Shown piece by piece: positions 56,980 through 64,000 of a stretch of 64,000 nucleotides of DNA. Each line of letters opens with the position of its first letter. Position 1 is the first letter of the stretch. The stretch is taken from contig CAKZQZ010000017.1 in assembly GCA_937142855.1 (NCBI GenBank), positions 1 to 64,000 on the forward strand, given 5' to 3'. Source of the stretch: an uncultured Alphaproteobacteria bacterium (GTDB taxonomy: Bacteria; Pseudomonadota; Alphaproteobacteria; Puniceispirillales; Marisalimonadaceae). The notes under the pieces were generated by a model. The model saw only the letters and a program-made list of their open reading frames with translations. It was not told the DNA's origin and did not search any database. Both the position numbers and the translations under genes were made by a program.

Positions 56980-57942
56980 ATGATTAAAACCAAAAAAATT
57001 GCATTACTCGGTTGTGGTAATTGGGGAAAAAATATAGCAAGAAACTTGTCTAAGTTAGGATACTTGTATTGTGTTTATGATTTAAACAAAAATATCTCAG
57101 ATCAATTTAATAAAAATTATGGGTTACCTAAACTTTCAATTGATGAAATTATAAAAAGCCAAGAAATAGTCGCCGTTGTTATAGCTTCCTCAGCTATCAC
57201 GCATAAAGATTTAGCCAAAAGAGCGCTATTAAATAATAAGGATGTGTTAATAGAAAAACCTTTTTGTCTATCTTTATCTGATGCTAATGATTTATCAAAA
57301 CTGGCAATAGATAAAAAAAAAATTTTAATGGTTGGCCATCTCCTAAACTATCACAACGCTTTTATTAAAATGAAAAAGCTTATTCATGAGGGTCTAATAG
57401 GGGATGTTATAAACATAAGAGCACACCGGCTTGCACTAGGTTCTATCCGTTCCAGTGAATCAGTAACATATGACTTAGCAGCCCATGACATTTCTATGGT
57501 ATTATCTATCCTCGGAAGCATGCCCGATGACATTGAGGCTCAATCTATTCACCATAACAACAATGAAGGTCCTGATGCAATTTCTGTAAAGCTAACTTTT
57601 AAGAAAGGGATTACTGCCTTAATCAATTCTGATTGGATGTGTCCTTACAAGGAGCATAAATTTTCAGTCATAGGTAAAACTGGAGGCTTAGTTTTTAATG
57701 ACACTGAAGAATGGCCTAATAAACTTATTTATAATCCATCTTTAATAAATTCTAATAATACTATCACTTCCTCTCCACTGCAAAAATTGAACGTTGAGCC
57801 AAACGAACCACTCAAGACAGAATTAGAAGAATTTATTAACTGCATAAATTCCAGACAAAGCCCATTAACTGATCACAGAGAGGCTGTTAATGTACAGACT
57901 GTGATGGAAATGATAGAAGAGAGTGTCAAACATGTTAGGTAA
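56980..57942 (+). CDS. Gfo/Idh/MocA-family oxidoreductase, probably sugar-nucleotide 3-dehydrogenase
   Basis: A 320-residue NAD-dependent dehydrogenase. IALLGCGNWGKNIARNLSKLG (8-28) is the Rossmann motif, VLIEKPFCLS holds the Lys of the family's EKP motif, and the H-x-x-N and the AAHDISMVLSILG motif (His in the active site) follow. In WlbA/WbpB-like enzymes this fold oxidises C3 of UDP-GlcNAcA. The next gene, 4 bases downstream, is a WbpE-like aminotransferase, the partner that aminates the 3-keto sugar. Function in a surface glycan is therefore likely; the exact sugar is not determined. Confidence 0.82.
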   Translation: MIKTKKIALLGCGNWGKNIARNLSKLGYLYCVYDLNKNISDQFNKNYGLPKLSIDEIIKSQEIVAVVIASSAITHKDLAKRALLNNKDVLIEKPFCLSLSDANDLSKLAIDKKKILMVGHLLNYHNAFIKMKKLIHEGLIGDVINIRAHRLALGSIRSSESVTYDLAAHDISMVLSILGSMPDDIEAQSIHHNNNEGPDAISVKLTFKKGITALINSDWMCPYKEHKFSVIGKTGGLVFNDTEEWPNKLIYNPSLINSNNTITSSPLQKLNVEPNEPLKTELEEFINCINSRQSPLTDHREAVNVQTVMEMIEESVKHVR

Positions 57943-57945
57943 ATT

Positions 57946-59088
57946 ATGATACCGTTTATTGATTTAAAAGCTCAACAGAAACAAATCCGATCTAAGATTG
58001 ATAATCGAATAAAGAAAGTTTTAGACCATGGTCAATACATACTAGGACCAGAGGTTAAAGAACTTGAAAATAAACTAGCTAAATTTACGGGCTCAAAGCA
58101 TGTCCTTTGTTGTTCAAGTGGAACTGATGCCTTATTATTAGCCTTATTAGGTCTTAAACTACAGCCAGGTGAAGGAGTAATTGTCCCGTCATTTACGTTT
58201 GCGTCATCAGCAGAAGTGATGCCATTACTCGGTGCAATCCCGATCTTCATTGATGTTGAAGCCGACACTTTTAATTTAGATCCAGCGAAATTAGAGGATA
58301 CCTTACAAACAGGTAATCAATTGGGGATTAATGTAAAGGGAATAATGTCGGTCGGTTTATTTGGACAACCCGCAAATATGAAACCAATTAAGGATTTTGC
58401 TGCCAAAAACAGCCTATGGGTTCTTGATGATGCGGCACAATCATTTGGAGGAAAATACAATAATCAGACAGTAGGAAACCTTTGCGAAGTAACAGCAACT
58501 TCATTCTTCCCTGCAAAACCTCTTGGTTGTTATGGAGATGGGGGGGCAATTTTTACTAATAATAAAGAAATTTATGAAATAGCTAATTCTTCTCATGTTC
58601 ATGGTATGGGTAACAACCGATATGAATATGACAGGATCGGCATGAATGCCCGCATATCTACCATTCAGGCTGCTATTTTGCTGGAAAAATTAGAAATTTT
58701 TCCTGATGAAATAAACAAACGACAAAAAATTGCTGACAGTTACAACCAACATCTTAGTAAATTAAATCTTAACCTTAAGTTACCTTATTTAGAGAAAAAA
58801 TTTCAAAGTAGTTGGGCTCAATATACAATTATATTACCCAGTGAGGTCAAAAGAGAATTATTACAAGAAAACTTAAAACTTAGAAACATTCCTACTGCTG
58901 TATACTATCCTATTCCTCTAAATGAGCATAAACCATATAAGCATTATCCCGTATCCAAGGCTGGTTTGAAAGTAACTTATGAGTTGTCAAAGAATGTTTT
59001 GTCTTTACCAATGCACCCATATCTAGAAGAAAAAGATATTGTTTACATTACTGAAAATATTGGTGAAGCTATAAAGTCAATTTCGTAA
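57946..59088 (+). CDS. DegT/DnrJ/EryC1/StrS-family sugar aminotransferase
   Basis: A 380-residue pyridoxal-phosphate enzyme. IPFIDLKAQQKQIRSKIDNRIKKVLDHGQYILGPEV at the start, SSGTDALLLALL, VLDDAAQSFGGKY and the Lys in FFPAKPLGCYGDGGAIFTN (about 188) are the family's hallmarks. LHxHGM-type SHVHGMGNNRYEYDRIGMNARISTIQAAILL binds the dimer and cofactor. It would aminate a UDP- or dTDP-keto sugar, probably the product of the dehydrogenase directly upstream (4-base gap), as WbpE does after WbpB. It is followed by the tRNA-Gly gene. Confidence 0.87.
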   Translation: MIPFIDLKAQQKQIRSKIDNRIKKVLDHGQYILGPEVKELENKLAKFTGSKHVLCCSSGTDALLLALLGLKLQPGEGVIVPSFTFASSAEVMPLLGAIPIFIDVEADTFNLDPAKLEDTLQTGNQLGINVKGIMSVGLFGQPANMKPIKDFAAKNSLWVLDDAAQSFGGKYNNQTVGNLCEVTATSFFPAKPLGCYGDGGAIFTNNKEIYEIANSSHVHGMGNNRYEYDRIGMNARISTIQAAILLEKLEIFPDEINKRQKIADSYNQHLSKLNLNLKLPYLEKKFQSSWAQYTIILPSEVKRELLQENLKLRNIPTAVYYPIPLNEHKPYKHYPVSKAGLKVTYELSKNVLSLPMHPYLEEKDIVYITENIGEAIKSIS

Positions 59089-59110
59089 AATACATTTTGA
59101 ATAATTTTTC

Positions 59111-59138
59111 TTGATACTACAAGAGAGAATGTTATATT
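59111..59138 (+). promoter_or_regulatory. Sigma-70-type promoter of tRNA-Gly
   Basis: TTGATA (59111-59116) and TATATT (59133-59138) are spaced 16 bases apart and 12 bases before the tRNA. The start of transcription would fall near 59145, as is usual for tRNA genes. Confidence 0.7.
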
Positions 59139-59149
59139 CCTTTCACAGT

Positions 59150-59224
59150 GCGGGCGTAGCTCAGTGGTAGAGCATCTCGTTGCCAACGAGAATGTCGAGA
59201 GTTCGAATCTCTTCGCCCGCTCCA
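59150..59224 (+). tRNA. tRNA-Gly (anticodon GCC)
   Basis: A complete cloverleaf by hand-folding: acceptor stem 59150-59156 with 59214-59220 (GCGGGCG/CGCCCGC), D arm 59159-59173, anticodon stem 59175-59179 with 59187-59191 and loop TTGCCAA (anticodon GCC at 59182-59184), variable loop 59192-59196, T stem 59197-59201 with 59209-59213 and loop TTCGAAT, discriminator T and encoded CCA at 59222-59224. It decodes GGC and GGU. The surrounding DNA is AT-rich and the tRNA stands alone, with no sign of an integrated element. Confidence 0.97.
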
Positions 59225-59243
59225 AATATCTATTATAAACTAC

Positions 59244-60344
59244 TTAATTTATTTCTATTATATCGAAGGACACTTCATTATGTATGGAGTAGTTCTTTTG
59301 ATTTTGTACAAGATCTTTGTTTGCAATTAGAAAACCTAAATATTTGTTATACTTCGGAGACCATACAACTGAAGTTACTCTACCGTCTTCTTTACCTTCA
59401 TTAAATACGGGTAAATTATTGAAAAAAGGTGGGCGGGGAAGGATATCCAAATCAAACTTAACTTGGTAGATAGATTTATTAAAGCCCTTATCTCTTTGTT
59501 TTAACAAAGCTGATTTTCCTACAAAATCAAAGTCAACATCTAAACTACAAAACTTTCCTAATCCACAATCTTGTGGAAAGTTCTTATTTGTCATTTCATT
59601 ACCATAACTTAGAAGGTGATTTTCAACTCTTTCTATCATATTTGGACAGCCAACTCTTATGTTTAAATCCACGCCTTCTTTCATTATCAAATCCCATAAG
59701 ATGACCCCTGTTTGATTTTTAGAAAGTATAATTTCATAACCTGTTTGCTTACTAAAACCAGTTTTGGAAACTAAAACGTTGTCATTATTAAAAACATAGT
59801 TTTCAAACCTAAAATATTTTAATTTTTCAATTTCCTTACCAAAAACTTTGCACAAAAGTAGCTCTGACTTAGGTCCTTGGATGGCAATAGTTATTCTATC
59901 AGACTCAAAGACATCAGCATTAAAATTCATTGTGTGATTAATCGCAGAAACCCAGTTAAATAAGTCAGAGTCAGATAGTGAAATTAAAAAATGGTTTTCA
60001 CTCAAACAAAATACTACTGGGTCGTTTAATATGCCTCCTTCAAAGTTTACTATTGGCGAGTAATAAGCTCTACCAGGAATAATATTACTTAGGTCTCTAC
60101 AAAATAAATATTTTAGTAGGTCATGAGATTTTTTGCCTTTGATCTCTATTATTTTTTGGCAACACACATCCCATAACTGGACATGTTTAGTAAGATGTAA
60201 GTAATCATTTTTTAGGGATTTAAAAACAGTGGGTATTAATGTGTTATTATAAACACTATATTTTTTTACCCCAGCCTCATTATTCCTAGACGTAAAAGGT
60301 GTTTCCTTAATTCTGTTAGACGTAGAAAAAAATTCATTAGACAT
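59244..60344 (-). CDS. dmdA: DMSP demethylase-like protein (DmdA, GcvT family)
   Basis: A 366-residue folate-dependent methyltransferase. The opening ETPFTSRNNEAGVKKYSVYN, then LIPTVFKSLKNDYLHLTKHVQLWDV, RDLSNIIPGRAYYSPIVNFEGG, AIQGPKSELLLCKVFGKEI, GFSKQTGYEIIL and GCPNMIERVENHLLSYGNEM follow SAR11-type DmdA closely by memory, and are unlike GcvT of the glycine cleavage system. DmdA moves a methyl group from dimethylsulfoniopropionate to tetrahydrofolate. The MetF-like gene is divergent across 53 bases and could oxidise the 5-methyl-THF product. No other dmd gene is in the window. DMSP specificity needs testing; several GcvT relatives act on other methyl donors. Confidence 0.75.
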   Translation of the reverse strand: MSNEFFSTSNRIKETPFTSRNNEAGVKKYSVYNNTLIPTVFKSLKNDYLHLTKHVQLWDVCCQKIIEIKGKKSHDLLKYLFCRDLSNIIPGRAYYSPIVNFEGGILNDPVVFCLSENHFLISLSDSDLFNWVSAINHTMNFNADVFESDRITIAIQGPKSELLLCKVFGKEIEKLKYFRFENYVFNNDNVLVSKTGFSKQTGYEIILSKNQTGVILWDLIMKEGVDLNIRVGCPNMIERVENHLLSYGNEMTNKNFPQDCGLGKFCSLDVDFDFVGKSALLKQRDKGFNKSIYQVKFDLDILPRPPFFNNLPVFNEGKEDGRVTSVVWSPKYNKYLGFLIANKDLVQNQKNYSIHNEVSFDIIEIN

Positions 60345-60397
60345 TTTTTATACCCCCATATAAAAAACAATAACCTTAATCACTTTGGATATTTTTT

Positions 60398-61288
60398 ATG
60401 AAAAGTAAATTAAGAAAATCATTAGATGAAAAAAAATTTGTTTACACGGCAGAGACATCACCCCCAGACTCAGGAAGTAAAATCGATATTATTAACCAAG
60501 TTAAGTGTTTAAAAAATCTTGCTGATGCAATAAATGTTACTGATGGAGCAGGAGCTAATTCTCATATGTCAGCCTTGGCAACAGCCGCGGTTATTGCTGA
60601 AAACCATATTGAGCCTATATTACAATTTACAACAAGGGACCGTAATAGATTGGCTATTCAAGGAGATTTACTAGGTGGATGGGCATTAAATATCCCAAAT
60701 ATACTTTGCCTATATGGCGATGAAGTTAAAGGAGGCGATCAACCTGAAGCAAAAGAAGTTCGAGACCTTGATACTATAGGTTTACTAAAAACAGCTAATG
60801 ATATCAAAATTAATAAAACTTATCCCTCAGGTAGAAAGATAGCCAATGCCCCAGATTTTTTTATTGGAGGTGCAGACACACCTTTTAAAATAAAAGATGA
60901 TTTTGACGGAGCAAATTTATTTAAAAAAATTAAGGTTGGAGTTGAATTTTTTCAAACTCAATATGCTTTTGATGAGGTTATTCTTGAAAGATATATGGGA
61001 AAACTAAATCAGCTTGGTATCACAAGTAAAGCATATTTTATAGTTGGTTTAGGTATTATTAAATCTGCTAAAAGTGCACGTTGGATGAACGATAATTTAT
61101 TTGGGATAAGTATTCCTGAAAATATAATAAACAGGATTGAAAACTCTGATAATGAGAAAGAAGAAGGAACGAAAATTTGTATTGAATTGATTGAAAAATA
61201 TAAATCAATTGAAGGGGTGAGTGGTGTGCACTTAATGGGATATAAACAAGAGGAAGATATAGCTTCCGTTATTTCTCATTTCAAATAA
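60398..61288 (+). CDS. Methylenetetrahydrofolate reductase-like protein (MetF family)
   Basis: A 296-residue flavin enzyme. FVYTAETSPPDSGSKIDIINQVKCLKNLADAINVTDGAGANSHMSALATAAV, HIEPILQFTTRDRNRLAIQGDLLGGWALNIPNILCLYGDEV and GVHLMGY near the end fit the MTHFR fold. The branch differs from E. coli MetF (which lacks VTDGAGANS) and resembles copies found in C1-oxidising bacteria. Next to a DmdA-like gene it probably runs toward 5,10-methylene-THF, feeding methyl groups from DMSP into one-carbon metabolism; this is inference. It is the first of two genes; a DUF1445 gene follows after 24 bases. Confidence 0.83.
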   Translation: MKSKLRKSLDEKKFVYTAETSPPDSGSKIDIINQVKCLKNLADAINVTDGAGANSHMSALATAAVIAENHIEPILQFTTRDRNRLAIQGDLLGGWALNIPNILCLYGDEVKGGDQPEAKEVRDLDTIGLLKTANDIKINKTYPSGRKIANAPDFFIGGADTPFKIKDDFDGANLFKKIKVGVEFFQTQYAFDEVILERYMGKLNQLGITSKAYFIVGLGIIKSAKSARWMNDNLFGISIPENIINRIENSDNEKEEGTKICIELIEKYKSIEGVSGVHLMGYKQEEDIASVISHFK

Positions 61289-61312
61289 TTCTAGTAATAT
61301 TGGAGATTAAAA

Positions 61313-62134
61313 TTGCAAATATCTCAAGAACTATATTCAAAGGCGCAAAAACTAGATAATGATCAACTCAGATCAATAATTAGATCAGAAAAGTTTAAGG
61401 GACAAACATCTGGGCTTTCTAAGAATTATTTGCAAACAAATCTTATTATTTTGGATAAAAAATATGCCTTAGATTTCATGATTTTTTGTCAAAGAAACCC
61501 TAAAGCTTGCCCGCTAGTTGGTGTTACTGACGTGGGAGATCCATTTTTCAGGACTTTAGGAAATGATGTAGATGTTAGGTCTGACGTTCCTTCATATAAC
61601 ATCTATAAAAATGGTAAGCTTTTTAAATTAGTTAATAATATAATTAATTTATGGAATGAGGATCTTGTGGCTTTTGCAATTGGTTGCTCATTTACATTTG
61701 AACACTCTCTTATCAAAAAGGGTTTTCAAATTGACCACATTGAAAATAACAAAGTGGTCCCAATGTATAAAACTAATATTAAAAACAAAGTTTCTGGGGC
61801 GTTTAAAGATACGATGGTGGTATCCATGAGAATTTTTAAAAAAAATCAAGTCAACGAAGTAATCAAAATTTGTAAATCATTTCATTGGGCACACGGGACA
61901 CCTATTCACGTTGGAAATCCAAAAGAGATTGGAATACTTGATATAAACAATCCTGAATGGGGAGATAAACCAAAAGCACTGTTAGAAGATGAAGAGTATG
62001 TCTTTTGGGCTTGTGGTGTTACACCACAAAATGCAATTTTAAGTTCCGATATCCCCTTTTGTATTTCTCATACCCCAGGTCACATGCTTATTACAGATGT
62101 CCCAGAAGATGCAGAGGTTCCTATTCTGCAGTAA
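61313..62134 (+). CDS. DUF1445 / D-glutamate cyclase-like putative hydro-lyase
   Basis: A 273-residue protein. LVAFAIGCSFTFEHSLIKKGF, VSMRIFKKNQVNEVIKICKSFHWAHGTPIHVGNP, VFWACGVTPQNAILSSDIPFCISHTPGHMLITDV are the conserved stretches of the YcsI/DUF1445 family, which has Cys and His residues that may be catalytic. The mammalian relative is D-glutamate cyclase; bacterial copies are mostly unassigned. The start is TTG at 61313, with GGAG 7 bases upstream. It follows the MetF-like gene by 24 bases and is probably co-transcribed with it. I cannot say what it does for the DMSP or one-carbon pathway. Confidence 0.85.
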   Translation: MQISQELYSKAQKLDNDQLRSIIRSEKFKGQTSGLSKNYLQTNLIILDKKYALDFMIFCQRNPKACPLVGVTDVGDPFFRTLGNDVDVRSDVPSYNIYKNGKLFKLVNNIINLWNEDLVAFAIGCSFTFEHSLIKKGFQIDHIENNKVVPMYKTNIKNKVSGAFKDTMVVSMRIFKKNQVNEVIKICKSFHWAHGTPIHVGNPKEIGILDINNPEWGDKPKALLEDEEYVFWACGVTPQNAILSSDIPFCISHTPGHMLITDVPEDAEVPILQ

Positions 62135-62136
62135 CT

Positions 62137-63279
62137 TTACTCTATAGACACCACTGATATTTTTTTTGCTGCTTTTTGAGCCTTGTCTAAGCTTGAAGCC
62201 AAGACTACTCCCATGCGCCTATAAGATTTTAAAGTTGGTTTACCAAAAATCCTGAAATCCACATTTTCATCTTCTAAAGCTTTTTCGATACCCTCTATAG
62301 TATAATTACCTGTTGCATTTTCTTCAGCAAGTATGACATGACTTGCTCCGGCCTGCATGAGTTTTATCTCAGGTAAAGGCATTCCTGTAAGCACTCTTGC
62401 GTGTATGTCAAATTGACTATAATTTTGAGTGAACATAGTTACCATACCAGTGTCATGAGGGCGGGGGCTTAATTCACTAAAGATAACACCACCTTTTTTA
62501 TCAACAAAAAATTCCACGCCAAAAATTCCTGATCCACCTAAGTCCAATACCATGGTTTTAGCAGCTTCTTGGGCTTTCTTTATCACTTCTTTTGAACATG
62601 CTGCAGGTTGCCAGCTATATTGATAATCTCCCCTTTTTTGAAAATGCCCGATTGGATCACAAAATGAGACCTTTCCTGACTTCTCTAAAATTGTTAATAA
62701 TGTTATTTCGTAATCAAAATCAATGAATTCTTCTACAATGACCCTCTTTCTGTTTCCCCTCATGCCGTCAATAGCAAATTTCCAGGATTTCCTTAGTTCT
62801 TCTTGAGAACTTGCATAACTTTGCCCTTTGCCCGATGAACTCATAACTGGTTTTACAGCTACCTTGGCACCTATTTTTTTAGCTTCTGATAGGAGCTCTT
62901 CTTCTGTTTCAGCATATGCAAACCTTGCCGTTGTTAATCCTAAACTTTTTGCTCTATCTCTAATTCTATCCCTATTCATAGTTAAGTTGACAGCCTTCGC
63001 AGAGGGTATAACAGTATACCCGTTAGTTTCCGCTTCCAACAAGACTTCTGTTTCAATCGCCTCAACTTCAGGAACAATGAAGTCAGGCTTATGTTTATTT
63101 ATAATTTCAAAAAGTTTTTCTTTATCAAGCATATTAAAAACTTCCGCCATATCACTAACCTGCATTGCTGGGGCATTTTCATAAGCATCACAAGTAATTA
63201 CATAGCAACCCATTCTTTTCAGACTAATGGTCAATTCTTTACCTAACTCTCCACTACCAAGTAATAAAATTTTTTTCAT
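62137..63279 (-). CDS. purT: Formate-dependent phosphoribosylglycinamide formyltransferase PurT
   Basis: A 380-residue ATP-grasp enzyme that formylates GAR with formate and ATP in purine synthesis. LLLGSGELGKELTISLKRMG at the start, VPEVEAIETE, the ATP loop VKPVMSSSGKGQS, EEFIDFDYEITLLT, and EFFVDKKGGVIFSELSPRPHDTGMVTM are PurT motifs. PurT lets the cell use formate without tetrahydrofolate, so it complements the methyl- and methylene-THF enzymes next door. It is 3 bases from the DUF1445 gene, convergent. Confidence 0.95.
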   Translation of the reverse strand: MKKILLLGSGELGKELTISLKRMGCYVITCDAYENAPAMQVSDMAEVFNMLDKEKLFEIINKHKPDFIVPEVEAIETEVLLEAETNGYTVIPSAKAVNLTMNRDRIRDRAKSLGLTTARFAYAETEEELLSEAKKIGAKVAVKPVMSSSGKGQSYASSQEELRKSWKFAIDGMRGNRKRVIVEEFIDFDYEITLLTILEKSGKVSFCDPIGHFQKRGDYQYSWQPAACSKEVIKKAQEAAKTMVLDLGGSGIFGVEFFVDKKGGVIFSELSPRPHDTGMVTMFTQNYSQFDIHARVLTGMPLPEIKLMQAGASHVILAEENATGNYTIEGIEKALEDENVDFRIFGKPTLKSYRRMGVVLASSLDKAQKAAKKISVVSIE

Positions 63280-63331
63280 ATGACGGCCTTTTAAAGTTTA
63301 AAAACATTATTTTTAGATTATCATTCAGGAT

Positions 63332-63982
63332 ATGTCTTTTATTAAAAATCTTATTTACAAATTTTTAAACAAAAAAATTTCTATAATTTATAACAAAAGA
63401 TTTTCACAGCACCAAAATACGCCCAAAGGCGTATTTTGGAATAGTAAATTATCTCAAGATTTAAGATTAAATATCATACTAGATAAAATGATAGATAATT
63501 CAAAATCTGATACTTTCACGATGGCTGACATTGGGTGTGGTTATGGACGCTGTTTTGAGATAATCAAAGAAAGAAATCTACAAGATAAAATTAAGTATTC
63601 AGGATTTGATATTAATAAAAATTTTATATCCTTTTGTAAAAATAACATAAAATTGAAACAGGCTAACTTCTACGTAGACATTAGTCCATCCCAACAGTTT
63701 GATTATGTAGTTATGTCAGGAACTTATAATTTATCACCAACTAATAACCTGAAATTATGGGAAAGCTATATTACAAAAAACCTAAAGTCTAATTGGAAAA
63801 ACGTAGATAAAGCGATGATTTTTAATTGCCTAGTAGATAAAAAGCGCAAGATAAAAAATAAATTATATTACACAGAAATCTCTTGGATAAAAAAGTTATG
63901 TGAAGAAAATTTAAATAAACCTGTATTTTCTAAACATAATTTACTTGAAGAGGATGTAACAGTTTTTATAGAAAAGAATTAA
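63332..63982 (+). CDS. Class I SAM-dependent methyltransferase
   Basis: A 216-residue protein. MADIGCGYGRCFEIIKERN (about 67-85) is motif I, KIKYSGFDINKNFISFCKNN is motif II, and YVVMSGTYNLSP holds the region after. HQNTPKGVFWNSKLSQDLR before it is shared by related methyltransferases. It begins with a hydrophobic-basic stretch of about 30 residues. The ribosome-binding site (AGGA) is only 1 base from the ATG, so the start is uncertain. The coding sequence contains a perfect 12-bp inverted repeat at 63412-63439. Substrate unknown. The region after the stop is too short to judge. Confidence 0.75.
   Translation: MSFIKNLIYKFLNKKISIIYNKRFSQHQNTPKGVFWNSKLSQDLRLNIILDKMIDNSKSDTFTMADIGCGYGRCFEIIKERNLQDKIKYSGFDINKNFISFCKNNIKLKQANFYVDISPSQQFDYVVMSGTYNLSPTNNLKLWESYITKNLKSNWKNVDKAMIFNCLVDKKRKIKNKLYYTEISWIKKLCEENLNKPVFSKHNLLEEDVTVFIEKN
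63412..63439. repeat. Perfect 12-bp inverted repeat in the methyltransferase coding region
   Basis: CCAAAATACGCC (63412-63423), a CAAA loop, and GGCGTATTTTGG (63428-63439) form a perfect 12-bp stem. It lies in codons for QNTPKGVFW, part of a conserved protein motif, so coding constraint explains some of it. No T run follows. It is the longest perfect short-loop palindrome I noticed in the window. Confidence 0.75.
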
Positions 63983-64000
63983 GTTATATTACTTCCAAAC

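Noticed and set aside
56874-56993. Longer N-terminus for the CnoX-like thioredoxin
   Set aside because: It would overlap the divergent oxidoreductase start at 56980 and lacks family similarity; GAGG precedes the ATG at 56873.
59089-59243. The tRNA-Gly gene as the attachment site of an integrated element
   Set aside because: No integrase, no repeated tRNA 3' end and no change in base composition nearby.

Overview
The window reads as a compact, AT-rich chromosome segment (G+C about one third by eye) from a free-living alphaproteobacterium, most likely a marine surface-water lineage of the streamlined kind (SAR116 / AEGEAN-169 / HIMB59-like; inference). The evidence is the alphaproteobacterial gene order sdhCDAB-zapE-mdh-sucCDAB-lpd, the blocks ftsY-ffh-rpsP-rimM-trmD-rplS-leuCDB-asd and dapC-ftsK-lolA-xthA, and a DMSP demethylase homologue. 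No gap between genes exceeds about 170 bases, several convergent genes overlap at their 3' ends, and I recognise no transcription factor, insertion sequence, prophage, CRISPR array or riboswitch.

Layout. 1-2756: cell-surface glycan genes (a truncated methyltransferase-like gene and two glycosyltransferases). 2759-9063: peripheral metabolism (2-hydroxyacid dehydrogenase plus fumarate-reductase-type flavoprotein, DMT exporter, gamma-glutamyltransferase family protein, AlaC-type aminotransferase). 9172-10996: a small anchored protein of unknown function and an amidase. 11126-15729: a four-gene GldA/GldF/GldG/DUF4340 ABC system. 15726-22798: acyl-CoA dehydrogenase, VOC protein, MFS exporter, HtpG, a beta-hydroxyacid dehydrogenase, a class II aldolase and an SMR transporter.

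22795-36147 is a TCA-cycle super-cluster on the minus strand: SdhCDAB, ZapE, Mdh, SucCD and the 2-oxoglutarate dehydrogenase complex (SucA, SucB, Lpd). 36237-53627, also minus strand, holds a second DMT transporter, asd-leuBDC, the rplS-trmD-rimM-rpsP-ffh block, ftsY, mtaB, dapF, xthA, lolA, ftsK and a DapC-type aminotransferase. 53719-57000 holds a UbiH-type hydroxylase, a DUF971 protein, a LON-domain protein and a CnoX-like thioredoxin. 56980-59088 is a sugar-nucleotide dehydrogenase/aminotransferase pair, followed by tRNA-Gly(GCC). 59244-63279 holds a DmdA-like demethylase divergent from a MetF-like reductase and a DUF1445 protein, then purT. The window ends with a small methyltransferase.

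The strongest oddity is SucB. Its peripheral-subunit-binding domain lies before the lipoyl domain instead of after it, and a well-placed internal ribosome-binding site sits exactly where a conventional lipoyl-first protein would start. Others are the DmdA/MetF/DUF1445 cluster, a GC-rich imperfect hairpin in the ffh leader, a 45-bp coding repeat in rpsP, a heat-shock-type promoter before htpG, a perfect 12-bp inverted repeat inside the last methyltransferase, and a TPR-like small reading frame interrupted by a ten-T run.
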